Shown piece after piece: positions 51,093 through 59,892 of a DNA stretch of 64,000 nucleotides. The notes beneath the pieces were generated by a model. That model made no database searches, was not told the DNA's origin, and saw nothing but the letters and a program-made list of their open reading frames with translations. The first letter of the stretch is position 1. Every line of letters begins with the position of its first letter. The translations under genes and the position numbers were made by a program. Source of the stretch: Bifidobacterium sp. ESL0690 (GTDB lineage: Bacteria; Actinomycetota; Actinomycetes; Actinomycetales; Bifidobacteriaceae); the NCBI RefSeq assembly GCF_029392315.1, contig NZ_CP113939.1, positions 62,001 to 126,000 of the forward strand, read 5' to 3'.

Positions 51093-53441
51093 TTATAGCT
51101 GGGGATTGGGGAGCGGTATCCAGTTGATTTGGTGATCGGTGAGGGCAAGCGCCAGTGCCGCAAGCGCTGCTATCAGCCAAATCGCGAGAAGTACCCAGCG
51201 TCGGAGCGAATGGCGCTTCGATTTCGTATTGGCCATATCGTCTTCATCGTCGGCATCATCGTAGGTTTCGTCAATATTGTCGATATCATCCGCAATATCT
51301 GCATTGGATGAATCATCTTCGTATCCGTTGCCCGCAGGATTCGCGGAATAAACTGCGGCGTCCGGTTCGGGGTAAGCGGCTCCGCGCAGGCGGCCGGCAC
51401 CGATGCGCAGCAACGTGGTCTTCGGGCCGAAAACGGCGACCAACCAGGCGGCGGCCATGAATATCGCCAGCGAAAGGCTTGAATAAGAGAGTGAAAAGTC
51501 CGCAGGCAACGGCAGCGGAAGGTGCCAGGAACCGAAGGACGGCGTGATCATGTGCGTGGGAAGTCCTGAAACCAGATTCACGACCACTGGGCCGACGCCG
51601 GCGATGACGACGAAAATCAGCGCTCGCGGAATGGTGAAAATAAGGGCTTTGAGGGTGTGCCAGGGCAGTCCGACCACGCGCAACGCCGGGTCGCCGCCCT
51701 TGCGGATGCCGCCGCGGCGACCTTCGCGTTCGAGCTGCCCCTCTTCGCTGTAACCCAGCGTCAGCAGGAACCAAAGTAGGGCCGCGGCGCAACATATCGA
51801 GACGATTGGCTCCGAGGCCGAAAGCAGGGCGAACGGAATTGTCAGAAGCCACAGCGGCAGAATCGAGCGTGAAAGCAGCTTGCCGCGCCTGATGTCTGCC
51901 GGGTTCGCCGCCGGCTGTGCGACGGGCTGAGCAAGCTGGGCCTGTTGTGGCGGATAGTCTGGCTGCACGTTCGGTTGACCATATATATATGGTGCGGGAT
52001 ATGGAGCTCCGTAAGCGGCGCCCTGGGCTTGTTGCTGCCCTGCGAACTGAGGCGTTGGCGCGACAGTGAGTGGCATCGTGGCGTCGTCGGGCTGCTGTGC
52101 GGTTTGCAGATTCGAAGCGGGAAGGCGCGATGTCTGCTCGAGGCTTTGCGTCATCGGCGCGCTAAGCGGCATCGTGGCAGTGGCGCTGGCTTGCGGCGAA
52201 TTCGGGAAGACAGGGGCGCTGTCGGTCCAAGAAGCTCGGGGATTATCCGAGGTTTTGCCCGGAGAGTTTGAATCAGGCCGAGGCGTTTGGCCAAAAGGGG
52301 GCACCACCCCTTCGGGATTATCGTGGCTGTTTCCGCTATTACCGGCACCGTTATTGGCATTCGTGCCGTAACCGTTCATGTTGTTGGTGCTGCCGAATCC
52401 GTTGGCTGGGCCATTGATATTGTCGTTGTCATCTTCGTCGTCCAGCTCGCCGTTTTCGAAGGGATTGAGTGCGTCGAGCGTGATGGCTTGCAGCAATTGG
52501 TCGGGGCTGCAGCGTTTGGTCGGATCCGGGTCGAGTGCGCTGCGCAGAGCATTAAGCGTATTGGACGGAAGGCCGGAAAGATTGGCGTTGCCGCTCGCCT
52601 CGCGCTCGAGCACCGCCATCATCGGTTTGCTGCCGAAAACCGGTCGGCCGGTCGCCGCGAAGGCGATGACGCTGGCGAGTGACCACCAGTCGGTGGCTTC
52701 GTTGCTTTCGGCGCCGTCGATGATTTCGGGGGCGATGAAGCCGGGCGTGCCCATCACCAAGCCGGTACGGGTGACGTGGCTTTCGCCGGCGCTCATGGCG
52801 ATGCCGAAGTCGACCAGAACCGGGCCGGCCGCCGAGACCATGACGTTGGTCGGCTTGATGTCGCGGTGAATGATGCCTTGCGCGTGCACCGCGCGAACGG
52901 CATCGATGAGTTTTGCGGCAAGGCGCTGCAGGTCGTCGCCGACGTATCGTCCGTTCGCCGCCACATCGTCACGCAGGTTCTTGCCCTCGATTAGTTCCGT
53001 GACGATGAAAGCGAGGGAATCGTCGAGCTCCATGTCGACGATGGCGCAGACGCCGGGATGGTTGATTTTACGCATGGCCACCGCCTCGCGCCGCATGCGC
53101 TCGCGGGCCGTGACGTGCGGGTCGTGGCTGTGATGATGGTGCTGTTGCTCTGCGTTGCCGCCCGTAGTGTCATAACCCATGGAGCCGTTGCCGCTGTTGC
53201 CGTCGCTGTTTCCGTAACTTCCGGAATCATCTTCCGCCGACGTATCGCCGTTTTGATAACCGCCTCCGGTTTCGCTGTCGTCCTTGAGCGAATCCCGCAG
53301 GATTTTCATCGCATAAACTTGCCCGCCGTCGTCGCGCACGCGCCAGACCGAGCCCATCGCGCCGCCGCCCAACCGCGAGATCAGCGTGTATCCGCCGACG
53401 ATCTCCCCAGGTTCCAGGTCCAACGCGTTCAAGTCGCTCAT
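51093..53441 (-). CDS. Membrane Ser/Thr protein kinase with N-lobe insertion
   Basis: 782 residues. A catalytically complete kinase domain: GGGAMGSV loop (25-32), Lys46 in AMKIL, HRDIKPTN (192-199), DFG (211-213) and GTPGFIAPE. Unusual is a low-complexity stretch of about 60 residues (52-112) between the Lys strand and helix C, rich in Gly, Ser, Asn and His, with an HHHHSH run. A disordered Pro/Gln/Asn linker (about 330-500) is followed by four or five membrane helices and a final one (WVLLAIWLIAALAALALAL). There is no PASTA domain, so it differs from PknB. Likely signals about the envelope; substrate unknown. Confidence 0.92.
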   Translation of the reverse strand: MSDLNALDLEPGEIVGGYTLISRLGGGAMGSVWRVRDDGGQVYAMKILRDSLKDDSETGGGYQNGDTSAEDDSGSYGNSDGNSGNGSMGYDTTGGNAEQQHHHHSHDPHVTARERMRREAVAMRKINHPGVCAIVDMELDDSLAFIVTELIEGKNLRDDVAANGRYVGDDLQRLAAKLIDAVRAVHAQGIIHRDIKPTNVMVSAAGPVLVDFGIAMSAGESHVTRTGLVMGTPGFIAPEIIDGAESNEATDWWSLASVIAFAATGRPVFGSKPMMAVLEREASGNANLSGLPSNTLNALRSALDPDPTKRCSPDQLLQAITLDALNPFENGELDDEDDNDNINGPANGFGSTNNMNGYGTNANNGAGNSGNSHDNPEGVVPPFGQTPRPDSNSPGKTSDNPRASWTDSAPVFPNSPQASATATMPLSAPMTQSLEQTSRLPASNLQTAQQPDDATMPLTVAPTPQFAGQQQAQGAAYGAPYPAPYIYGQPNVQPDYPPQQAQLAQPVAQPAANPADIRRGKLLSRSILPLWLLTIPFALLSASEPIVSICCAAALLWFLLTLGYSEEGQLEREGRRGGIRKGGDPALRVVGLPWHTLKALIFTIPRALIFVVIAGVGPVVVNLVSGLPTHMITPSFGSWHLPLPLPADFSLSYSSLSLAIFMAAAWLVAVFGPKTTLLRIGAGRLRGAAYPEPDAAVYSANPAGNGYEDDSSNADIADDIDNIDETYDDADDEDDMANTKSKRHSLRRWVLLAIWLIAALAALALALTDHQINWIPLPNPQL

Positions 53442-53536
53442 ACTTCAATACTACTTGAGGCGTGGCACGTTGCTGCTCGACTGTTGTATCGCATTACCGT
53501 TCGGTCGCCGCGTCGTCTTGGTCTGGCCTTCGTATG

Positions 53537-53820
53537 TGCACTTTCGAGACGCTACTGTCAAAAAATTGCAAGCTCCTTCAGCCAAAGTGTGCTTTCAATA
53601 CGCTAGTGTCCAGAAAGTGCGAAATGGATCAGCTAGAATGCATGTTTCGTACGCCAGCGTCTAAAAGGTGCATGTTATCTCAGTTAGAGTGCATGTTTTG
53701 TACGCCAGTATTCAGAAGGTGCAAGTTAGCTCGTGCAAGGTGCATATTTGGCACGTCAACATGCAGAAAGCGCACTCTAGAAGTTCTAAAGTGCACTTTC
53801 TTGACGCTAGGGTATGCGCG
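53537..53820. repeat. 51-bp tandem repeat array X
   Basis: Six degenerate units. The ACG(C) landmark falls at 53549, 53600, 53651, 53702, 53753 and 53804, exactly 51 bases apart. Units share TGCATGTTT-like starts, a GTNTC-like middle and a second AGTGC- or AGGTGC-type word. The array abuts the stop codon of the phosphatase-like gene and fills the gap to the kinase gene. Confidence 0.85.
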
Positions 53821-54660
53821 TTATGCGGCCTTTTTGCCAGCATCGTAATACTTCAGGCTGCCGATGTCGCCGACGACCGCGAATTTCCCGTTCTTGTAGG
53901 TCAGCTTGGTGACCGAATCGTTCTTCAGCGGGCCTGCGTTGTTCGGAATCTTCTGCGCTTCCAGGAAGAGGCTGATCGACATTCCGGAGCTCACCACGAG
54001 GACGTTGCCGCCCTTGTCCCCTTGTTTCTTGGCGACTTGGGTCAAGGCCGCGCTCATCCTGTTCTCAACGGTTTCGGGCTTTTCGGCACGGAATTGCGCC
54101 GGCAGGTCGGTATTCAGGCTGTTGGCTTGGTCGAGTTCGTAATAACCTTCCTGCATCTTGCTCATCATCTGATTGCCCGCGCCTTTCATGAAGTCCTGCG
54201 CGTTCGCGTACCCGAAATGCTGCGCTATCGCGGGTATCGCCTGGCCTTGGTCCGGCAGGCCCTCGTAGCTGCCATAGTTGCATTCGCGCAAACGTGGGTC
54301 TATCTGTAGCTTGACGTTTTTGTTGCCGGAGGCCTCCAAGGCACCGTTCGCGGTCTTTTCCTGCCTGGTCAGATCGCCGGAATATGCGGCTGCAAACTTC
54401 ACGTCTTTCAGCCCTTTGCCGAGGTATTTGGCGCCATCGACGCCGTTTTGTGTGAGTGTGAAGTCACTCCAGCCCTGAGCTCTATGCATTACATTTGCCA
54501 TAGTTTCACCGTGACGCACCAAGTAAATGGTCGTGGTCTGGGTGGCCGCCGTAGCTGGTACCGGGGCGCTCGCCTTCGTGTCGGAGCCGCACGCCCCGGC
54601 AAGGCAGATGAGTGCGATGGCCGCCGGCATGGCGATTGCTTTCGCTAAGGTTTTGTTCAT
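53821..54660 (-). CDS. Histidine phosphatase superfamily lipoprotein
   Basis: 280 residues from ATG 54660, with AAGGAAGGG upstream. The signal ends in CLAGAC (Cys24), a weak lipobox, so lipid anchoring is probable. The catalytic RHG motif is in TIYLVRHGETMANVMHRAQG (His50), and the second-histidine region appears as LVVSSGMSISLFLEA: the usual second catalytic His is not obvious there, so activity may be altered. It would be an extracytoplasmic phosphatase or phosphoglycerate-mutase-like enzyme. The 51-bp array begins right after its stop. Confidence 0.82.
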   Translation of the reverse strand: MNKTLAKAIAMPAAIALICLAGACGSDTKASAPVPATAATQTTTIYLVRHGETMANVMHRAQGWSDFTLTQNGVDGAKYLGKGLKDVKFAAAYSGDLTRQEKTANGALEASGNKNVKLQIDPRLRECNYGSYEGLPDQGQAIPAIAQHFGYANAQDFMKGAGNQMMSKMQEGYYELDQANSLNTDLPAQFRAEKPETVENRMSAALTQVAKKQGDKGGNVLVVSSGMSISLFLEAQKIPNNAGPLKNDSVTKLTYKNGKFAVVGDIGSLKYYDAGKKAA

Positions 54661-55083
54661 GGTATCCCTTCCTTCTCTTCGGTTTCCCGCGTAACTTCGT
54701 TGTGAATAGTGCGGGGTGGGCGATACGGCTTGAAAAGCTGCCGTTCGTGTGTCCAACGATGGATTGCCGGATATGTTCGGCGCGAGAATGCAGCTATCAA
54801 GCTGTTCTTATTGAATTATAATTATCGTAATATAATATCATGGGATTGAAATACGACATTTTTGCGTGTCTGCTTCGTTTAAATAGGTAAATTGTCCTAC
54901 CTTGGCGGGAATGCAAATTATTTTCCGTCTGTGTCCGGTTTGTTCGTTTGCGATATGAGCGTATCAAGAAATTACCGGACAAAGCGGCGGTTATGAACAG
55001 CTCTTTACAGCGGCTAATGGGCAGAGCCCGTATGTAGTGGGCCCTGATTGCAAGATATCTGATACTGAAATGCGCGAAGTCCG
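54661..55083. other. Gap between phosphatase-like and GH2 genes
   Basis: About 420 bases with an AT-rich core at 54800-54860. A weak hairpin (CAGAGCCC 55022-55029 with GGGCCCTG 55039-55046) could end the GH2 transcript. Nothing else is supported. Confidence 0.4.
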
Positions 55084-57765
55084 TTACGCCATTTTGATGG
55101 TGAGGCTGGTTTTTAGCTTGCCGTCGGTGACGTTTAGGATTACTGGCGATTGCTTAGCGTCGGATAACTGGGTTTCTTCTGCGGTAGGCATTTCTATAAT
55201 CGCAAGGGCTTCGCCATAGTAGGTATCGGTGCGGCCGATGACAAAACTGCCCGGGTTGAAGGGCGCGGCGCTGCCAAAAGCAACCAGCCTGCCGGCGCTA
55301 ACCGTGGCGTTCAATATGCCACGTTCCAGCGGTTTGGTGATTCCTGCGGCATCAGTATAGCGCACGCGCACGTAGGCCAGGTGCCCGGGGCGGCAGGTGT
55401 CGGATGAGGCCAAGTCGCGTTTACGTTCCGTCGTATCTGTATCCATCGAAACGGATTGAGATTCTTCAAAACCGCTTTCGGGCTCCAGAGAAGAGGTGAG
55501 CTGGGTCGCGCCTTGGGCACTGGCCAGTGTGCATCGGCCGATTTCCGTGCTGCTTGCATCAAAGCTTACGGCCTCAAGCGTTCCGGGTTGGTATTCGCAA
55601 CTGAATCGCGCAAGACAATCGTTGCGCAATGTCTTGCGCCCGATTTCCTGTCCGTTCAATATCAGGGCGACGCTCGCCGCGCGCGCATAGACCTCCACGC
55701 TCGCCTTATGCCCTTCGTAGCCATCCCAGCTCCAGGACGGCGTGGCGTTGGTCATTCTCCAAGCGCTCGGGGAATGTTTGTCGCCCGTATGGTTCACTGG
55801 CTGCACTGCAAGGTAAGGACCCTGGTCCTTTTCAAGCGCGACACGGGTATAGAGAGCCTCGCCTGTCACCCTTCCCGTCAGATCGAGACGGCCTGAGCCC
55901 GCAGTGAGCCAGCCAAAACTGTTTTCCGCAGGTGCGTAATCTTTGTATTCCCAAGCTCCGACGCCGGTTTCGCCCATGTAATCCATGCCAGCCCACACGA
56001 AGTCCCCGATAAGCCGTGGGTTGCTTTTGGCCAGTTCGCGGAATTGGTAGGCATCGCTGCAGAACGTTTCGGAACCGAGGATAAGCCGATGCGGGTAGCG
56101 ACGCAGGTCTTTGCGGTAGCGTTTGATGCCGTAGTTGTAGCCGGCGATATCGAGCTGCGCGAACGCGTCGCGGGTCTTGACGTCGCAGGCGTGCAGCGTG
56201 GCACCGGTTTTCATGAAATCGGCGCCCATGATTCCTGCCAGATTATTGAAGAACTCGCTGCCCACCGCTTTGTGTTTGGGTTTTGCCTGTCCGTTTTCGG
56301 AGGTTGAGGTCATGCACGCTCCCGGCACAATGGCAGCGTTCTCTCGCGAAAGCTTGGGTGCGCGCTCACCGGATTCTGCTTCGACCTCTTTGCGTGCTTT
56401 CTTGTCGGAATAGACGCCGAAACCGATCGAGCTGAGGAAATTGAAGAAAATATTGATTCCGCAGGTCACTGGTCGGCTGGGGTCGAGGGTGTGCAGCAGG
56501 TTCACCATGGATCGGGTCAGCGCGATGCCCTTCTTTTCAGCGGTTTCGCTGACCTCATTGCCGATTGAATACATTATGACGCTGGGATGGTTGCGGTCTT
56601 TTGAGACCATGGCCGTCAGGTCGTCGCGCCAATTGGCTGAGAAGTAACCGACATAGTCGTAAAGGGTTTTGTGAATGTACCAATGATCGATGTATTCGTC
56701 GAGAACGAGGATTCCCAGCTCGTCACAAGCCTCGAGAAACACTTTGGAACATGGGTTGTGGGCTGAGCGTATGGCATTGTAACCTTGCGCTTTCAGTTCT
56801 TCGACTTTGCGGCGTTCGGCATCGGGGAACGCGGCGGCGCCCAATATGCCGTTGGTGTGGTGAACGCAGGCGCCCTGCATGATGGTGCGTTTGCCGTTGA
56901 TGAGGAATCCGTCGTCGCCCCAAGCCAGCGTGCGCACGCCGAAACTCGTGCTGGCGATGTCGACGTTGTTTGAAGCGGCAGCGTTGTTGGCAATGTCTGT
57001 AGCGGTTTCGATGTCAGGTTCATGGCCTTCGGCCTGATAGCTTACTTGGCAAGTGTAAAGATTGGGATGTTCTGGACTCCACAATTTCGCATCGGGGATG
57101 TCTAGTGTGACGGTCGCGTTGCCCTGTTCGTCGATTTCGCAATCGCTTGATGCCACAGCAGGAGTTGGCATTGACTTAGCCATCGATGTGTCGGCAGTGC
57201 TCTTCCCCTCGAGGATTTCGATATGCGCTTTGCCGGGGCCTGTGGTCTGTAGCGTGACTTCGATTTTCGCCGGATTCGTCGATATCGTGCGTACCCCGAT
57301 GCCTTCGAAGCCGATATGCTCGCGCGGCCCCGTCCAAAGCGTGACCGGGCGATAGATGCCAGCCCCGGAATACCAACGGGAGTTGGGTTGGTCGGCATTA
57401 TGAGCCACTACCCGGATTTCGTTGTCCTCGCCGATGGTGACCAGATTGGTGACATCAACTGTGAACCTGCTGTATCCATAATCGCAGGAACCGGCCTTCT
57501 GCCCGTTGACAAAGACTTCGGCCAGCCGATAGACGCCTTCGAACTCAAGGATGATGGCATCGCCGCGCAGGTCTTCGCCGGGAGTGAAGTGTCGGATGTA
57601 TTCGTAATCGCGTCCGTCGAACCATCCGGTGTTGGTGCTGCCGGGTGCGTTCTCGAATCGGGGCTCGTAAAGCATGGCATCATGCGGCAGCGTCACCGGC
57701 GTGAACGCTTCGTCGCTGCTCAAGTGTCGAACCCGCCAGTCCGTGTTAAATCCCGTTGGCTGCAT
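55084..57765 (-). CDS. Glycoside hydrolase family 2 (beta-galactosidase type)
   Basis: 893 residues, cytoplasmic (no signal). The N-terminal jelly-roll has GSTNTGWFDGRDYEYIRHFT and FEGVYRLAEVFVNGQK; the NSRWYSGAGIYRPVTLW block follows. The TIM barrel carries IRSAHNPCS, the acid/base Glu in MYSIGNEVSE (about 404) and the nucleophile Glu in LILGSETFCSDAY (about 566), then GDFVWAGMDYMGE. The C-terminal 230 residues are beta-sandwich domains. The signature fits GH2 beta-galactosidases of bifidobacteria, but other GH2 activities (for example beta-glucuronidase-like) cannot be excluded. No transporter lies next to it. Confidence 0.92.
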   Translation of the reverse strand: MQPTGFNTDWRVRHLSSDEAFTPVTLPHDAMLYEPRFENAPGSTNTGWFDGRDYEYIRHFTPGEDLRGDAIILEFEGVYRLAEVFVNGQKAGSCDYGYSRFTVDVTNLVTIGEDNEIRVVAHNADQPNSRWYSGAGIYRPVTLWTGPREHIGFEGIGVRTISTNPAKIEVTLQTTGPGKAHIEILEGKSTADTSMAKSMPTPAVASSDCEIDEQGNATVTLDIPDAKLWSPEHPNLYTCQVSYQAEGHEPDIETATDIANNAAASNNVDIASTSFGVRTLAWGDDGFLINGKRTIMQGACVHHTNGILGAAAFPDAERRKVEELKAQGYNAIRSAHNPCSKVFLEACDELGILVLDEYIDHWYIHKTLYDYVGYFSANWRDDLTAMVSKDRNHPSVIMYSIGNEVSETAEKKGIALTRSMVNLLHTLDPSRPVTCGINIFFNFLSSIGFGVYSDKKARKEVEAESGERAPKLSRENAAIVPGACMTSTSENGQAKPKHKAVGSEFFNNLAGIMGADFMKTGATLHACDVKTRDAFAQLDIAGYNYGIKRYRKDLRRYPHRLILGSETFCSDAYQFRELAKSNPRLIGDFVWAGMDYMGETGVGAWEYKDYAPAENSFGWLTAGSGRLDLTGRVTGEALYTRVALEKDQGPYLAVQPVNHTGDKHSPSAWRMTNATPSWSWDGYEGHKASVEVYARAASVALILNGQEIGRKTLRNDCLARFSCEYQPGTLEAVSFDASSTEIGRCTLASAQGATQLTSSLEPESGFEESQSVSMDTDTTERKRDLASSDTCRPGHLAYVRVRYTDAAGITKPLERGILNATVSAGRLVAFGSAAPFNPGSFVIGRTDTYYGEALAIIEMPTAEETQLSDAKQSPVILNVTDGKLKTSLTIKMA

Positions 57766-57913
57766 AGATGCTCTTTTCTGCTATGTCTATAGATACTACT
57801 GTCGCCGCAATCTGAAGGATCGGCGCACCGCTTTCGATTCCTGCGCGCGCAGCATGGATTTGGGTTTCATTGCGATAAAAACCGAATGTAGCTGCAAAGA
57901 TGCTGCCAAAGTC

Positions 57914-58190
57914 TGCGTTCCCGTCGGAAAAGTGCAACTTACCGCGTCCAAAGTGCATGTTTTTGACGTTGGTGTCGAGAAAGTGCAACTTAGTTGACGT
58001 AAAGTGCATGTTTCTGACGGTACTGTCTAAATAATATAACTTAGCTCTGTAGGCTGCAGGTTTTGTATGCTGGCGTGTGAAAGGTGCGTTTAAGCGCATG
58101 CAAAGTGCTTATTTTGTGTGGTGGCGTGTAAAAAGTGCACTTAGGAAGTCGTAAATTGCACTTTTCTTACGCGAGATAAGTGCACGGCAG
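57914..58190. repeat. 51-bp tandem repeat array Y
   Basis: Five full units and a partial first one. Landmark positions 57966, 58017, 58067, 58118 and 58169 are 51, 50, 51 and 51 bases apart. Typical unit start AAAGTGCATGTTTTTGACG, second word AAAGTGCAACTTAGTTGACG. It lies between the GH2 start and the DUF559-like stop. The remaining parts of that gap (57766-57913, 58191-58319) hold nothing recognised. Confidence 0.85.
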
Positions 58191-58319
58191 AGTCGGGGAT
58201 TGATGGTTCTGAGGCGTTAAAGAATTTGCTGATGGTCCGCCGAAGTTGCCGATGGTTTGGACGGGTTTGCAAGTGACTTCGGCGAAGGCTGCTTGTGATT
58301 CAGCAGAGATTACCACGAA

Positions 58320-59285
58320 TCAGCGAAGGTCGAGCGCCATCGGCACCCCGCTGTTGAGCAGTTTCTGAATGAGAGACCTTGGCTGCCTGACCTCTTCGTA
58401 ATCCGTGCGCAGAATGGTGGTTACGCCCGCACGCCGCAGTGCGTCTTCGCGCCTTCGCTTCTCATAGACTATCTGTCGGGTTTCATGCCCATTTGTCATA
58501 TGTTTGTTCGTGTACTTTTCCATCCCGTCGTATTCGAGAACGATGGCTTTACGCTCGTATTTCCACAAAAAATCGGTTCGAAAAGTGCGCTTCGGATTCG
58601 CGGGATCATGGTATTCATGCTGTAATTCGGGCCGCGCAAAACCGGCATCGAGAATTACGGCGCGGCAGAACGATTCACCCCCGTTCTCACTTTTTTCGTC
58701 CGCGTCGCGTAGGAGTTTCCGCACTGGTGAGCAATCTTTATGCAAGCCGGCACAAGTTTTCTCCACGTCCTTAGCATTTACCATTCCGGAGCGTAATGCG
58801 GAATCGAAAATTCCTAAAGCTTTCGCATAGGGGTATCGCAGACCGCAATCTACCAGCGTTCGTTCCGGGGAAGTGACACGGATTCCGTTGTGGACAACGT
58901 ACGTTAGAGGATGCACGTATATTCTTTCGCAAGTTCCCTGTCTGCGTTTTGATATCGCTTCTTCCGTGGCGATTTGCACGTGTTCCATCTCGGCGTTGGA
59001 CCAAGGGCATTCAAATCCCAGCACTCGTGCCGCTGTCATCGCGCCGAATATTCTTTGGGGATATTTGATGGCCAATGTACGCGTCAAGTGCATAGCGCGT
59101 TCCTGCGGATTAAGCGAGTTATAATATTCGCTTCGTGCGTAGACGTTTGGGCACAGGCGAACATACTCGTTGACGCGCCAACGTTTGCGCATAGCCCGCT
59201 TTTGGTTCGGTGTCGTCCCGAAGAAGTAGCGCTGGCATTGCTCTGCGTTATCGGCGATTCGTTCGATTTCCGGATTGCGTCTCAT
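58320..59285 (-). CDS. AbiEi/DUF559-like protein with PD-(D/E)XK-type end
   Basis: 321 residues from ATG 59285; no strong Shine-Dalgarno site. The N-terminal part contains RNPEIERIADNAEQCQRYF and RVNEYVRLCPNVYARSEYY, which fit the winged-helix head of AbiEi-type proteins, and GAMTAARVLGFECPW. The C-terminal part has TDFLWKYERKAIVLEYDGME, the D...ExD pattern of a very-short-patch-repair/DUF559 nuclease fold. Such proteins are frequent in bifidobacteria and are often labelled type IV antitoxin-like; no partner toxin gene is adjacent. The function is unknown. It is flanked by 51-bp arrays on both sides. Confidence 0.75.
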   Translation of the reverse strand: MRRNPEIERIADNAEQCQRYFFGTTPNQKRAMRKRWRVNEYVRLCPNVYARSEYYNSLNPQERAMHLTRTLAIKYPQRIFGAMTAARVLGFECPWSNAEMEHVQIATEEAISKRRQGTCERIYVHPLTYVVHNGIRVTSPERTLVDCGLRYPYAKALGIFDSALRSGMVNAKDVEKTCAGLHKDCSPVRKLLRDADEKSENGGESFCRAVILDAGFARPELQHEYHDPANPKRTFRTDFLWKYERKAIVLEYDGMEKYTNKHMTNGHETRQIVYEKRRREDALRRAGVTTILRTDYEEVRQPRSLIQKLLNSGVPMALDLR

Positions 59286-59404
59286 GGTATCGACGCTAGA
59301 CGGCGAATGCGGGGCGAGGCAAGCCGAACAGGGTACTGTGGTCGAATGCTTGGGGTTATCCACAAACCCGGGCGTGTCGCGGTTGGTTTATCCACAGCAT
59401 CTTT

Positions 59405-59710
59405 ATCGCTGTTAGTGAGCAAAACATGCACTTTAGCTGACGCAAGTTGCACGTTTTTTACGGTGCTGTCAGAAAAGTGCAACTTAGTTGACATAAAGTG
59501 CATGTTTTTGACGTCATCGCTAGATAAGTGCAAGTTGGCTGTTGCGGAGGCATATTTTATATGTTGGCGAGCGAAACGTGCACTTTAGGGGTCGTAATGT
59601 GCATGTTTTTGACGGGACTGTGCGAAAAGTGCGGCATAGTCGACGTAAGTTGCATATTTTTGACGGTGGGGACAGACTCGCGCGGGTCGGCTGCAAAACG
59701 TGCACGAAAA
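59405..59710. repeat. 51-bp tandem repeat array Z
   Basis: Landmarks at 59460, 59511, 59561, 59612 and 59663 (51, 50, 51, 51 bases apart) with partial units at both ends. AGTGCA occurs twice per unit, alternately 21 and 30 bases apart (59476, 59497, 59527). It lies between the divergent DUF559-like and GH3 genes. The last 180 bases before the GH3 start hold a small inverted repeat (ACACA/TGTGT near 59755-59772). Confidence 0.85.
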
Positions 59711-59892
59711 ATGACAGGCTGAGCCGCAACCTTGAGAATTCGAGATTGCCATTACACAATGAAACTGTGTGAATGTAGCATCGTCGCATGGCTTTGTTCG
59801 AAGTTGAGCGAGTAGATGTGGTTGTTACGTCAAATGAGACGCGGTGGCCATTACGCATTCATGATATGTGAAACATAAAGAGAGGACTTCTC

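Noticed and set aside
53537..59710. CRISPR array at the 51-bp repeats
   Set aside because: There is no alternation of identical repeats and unique spacers; whole units drift together, and no cas genes are present.
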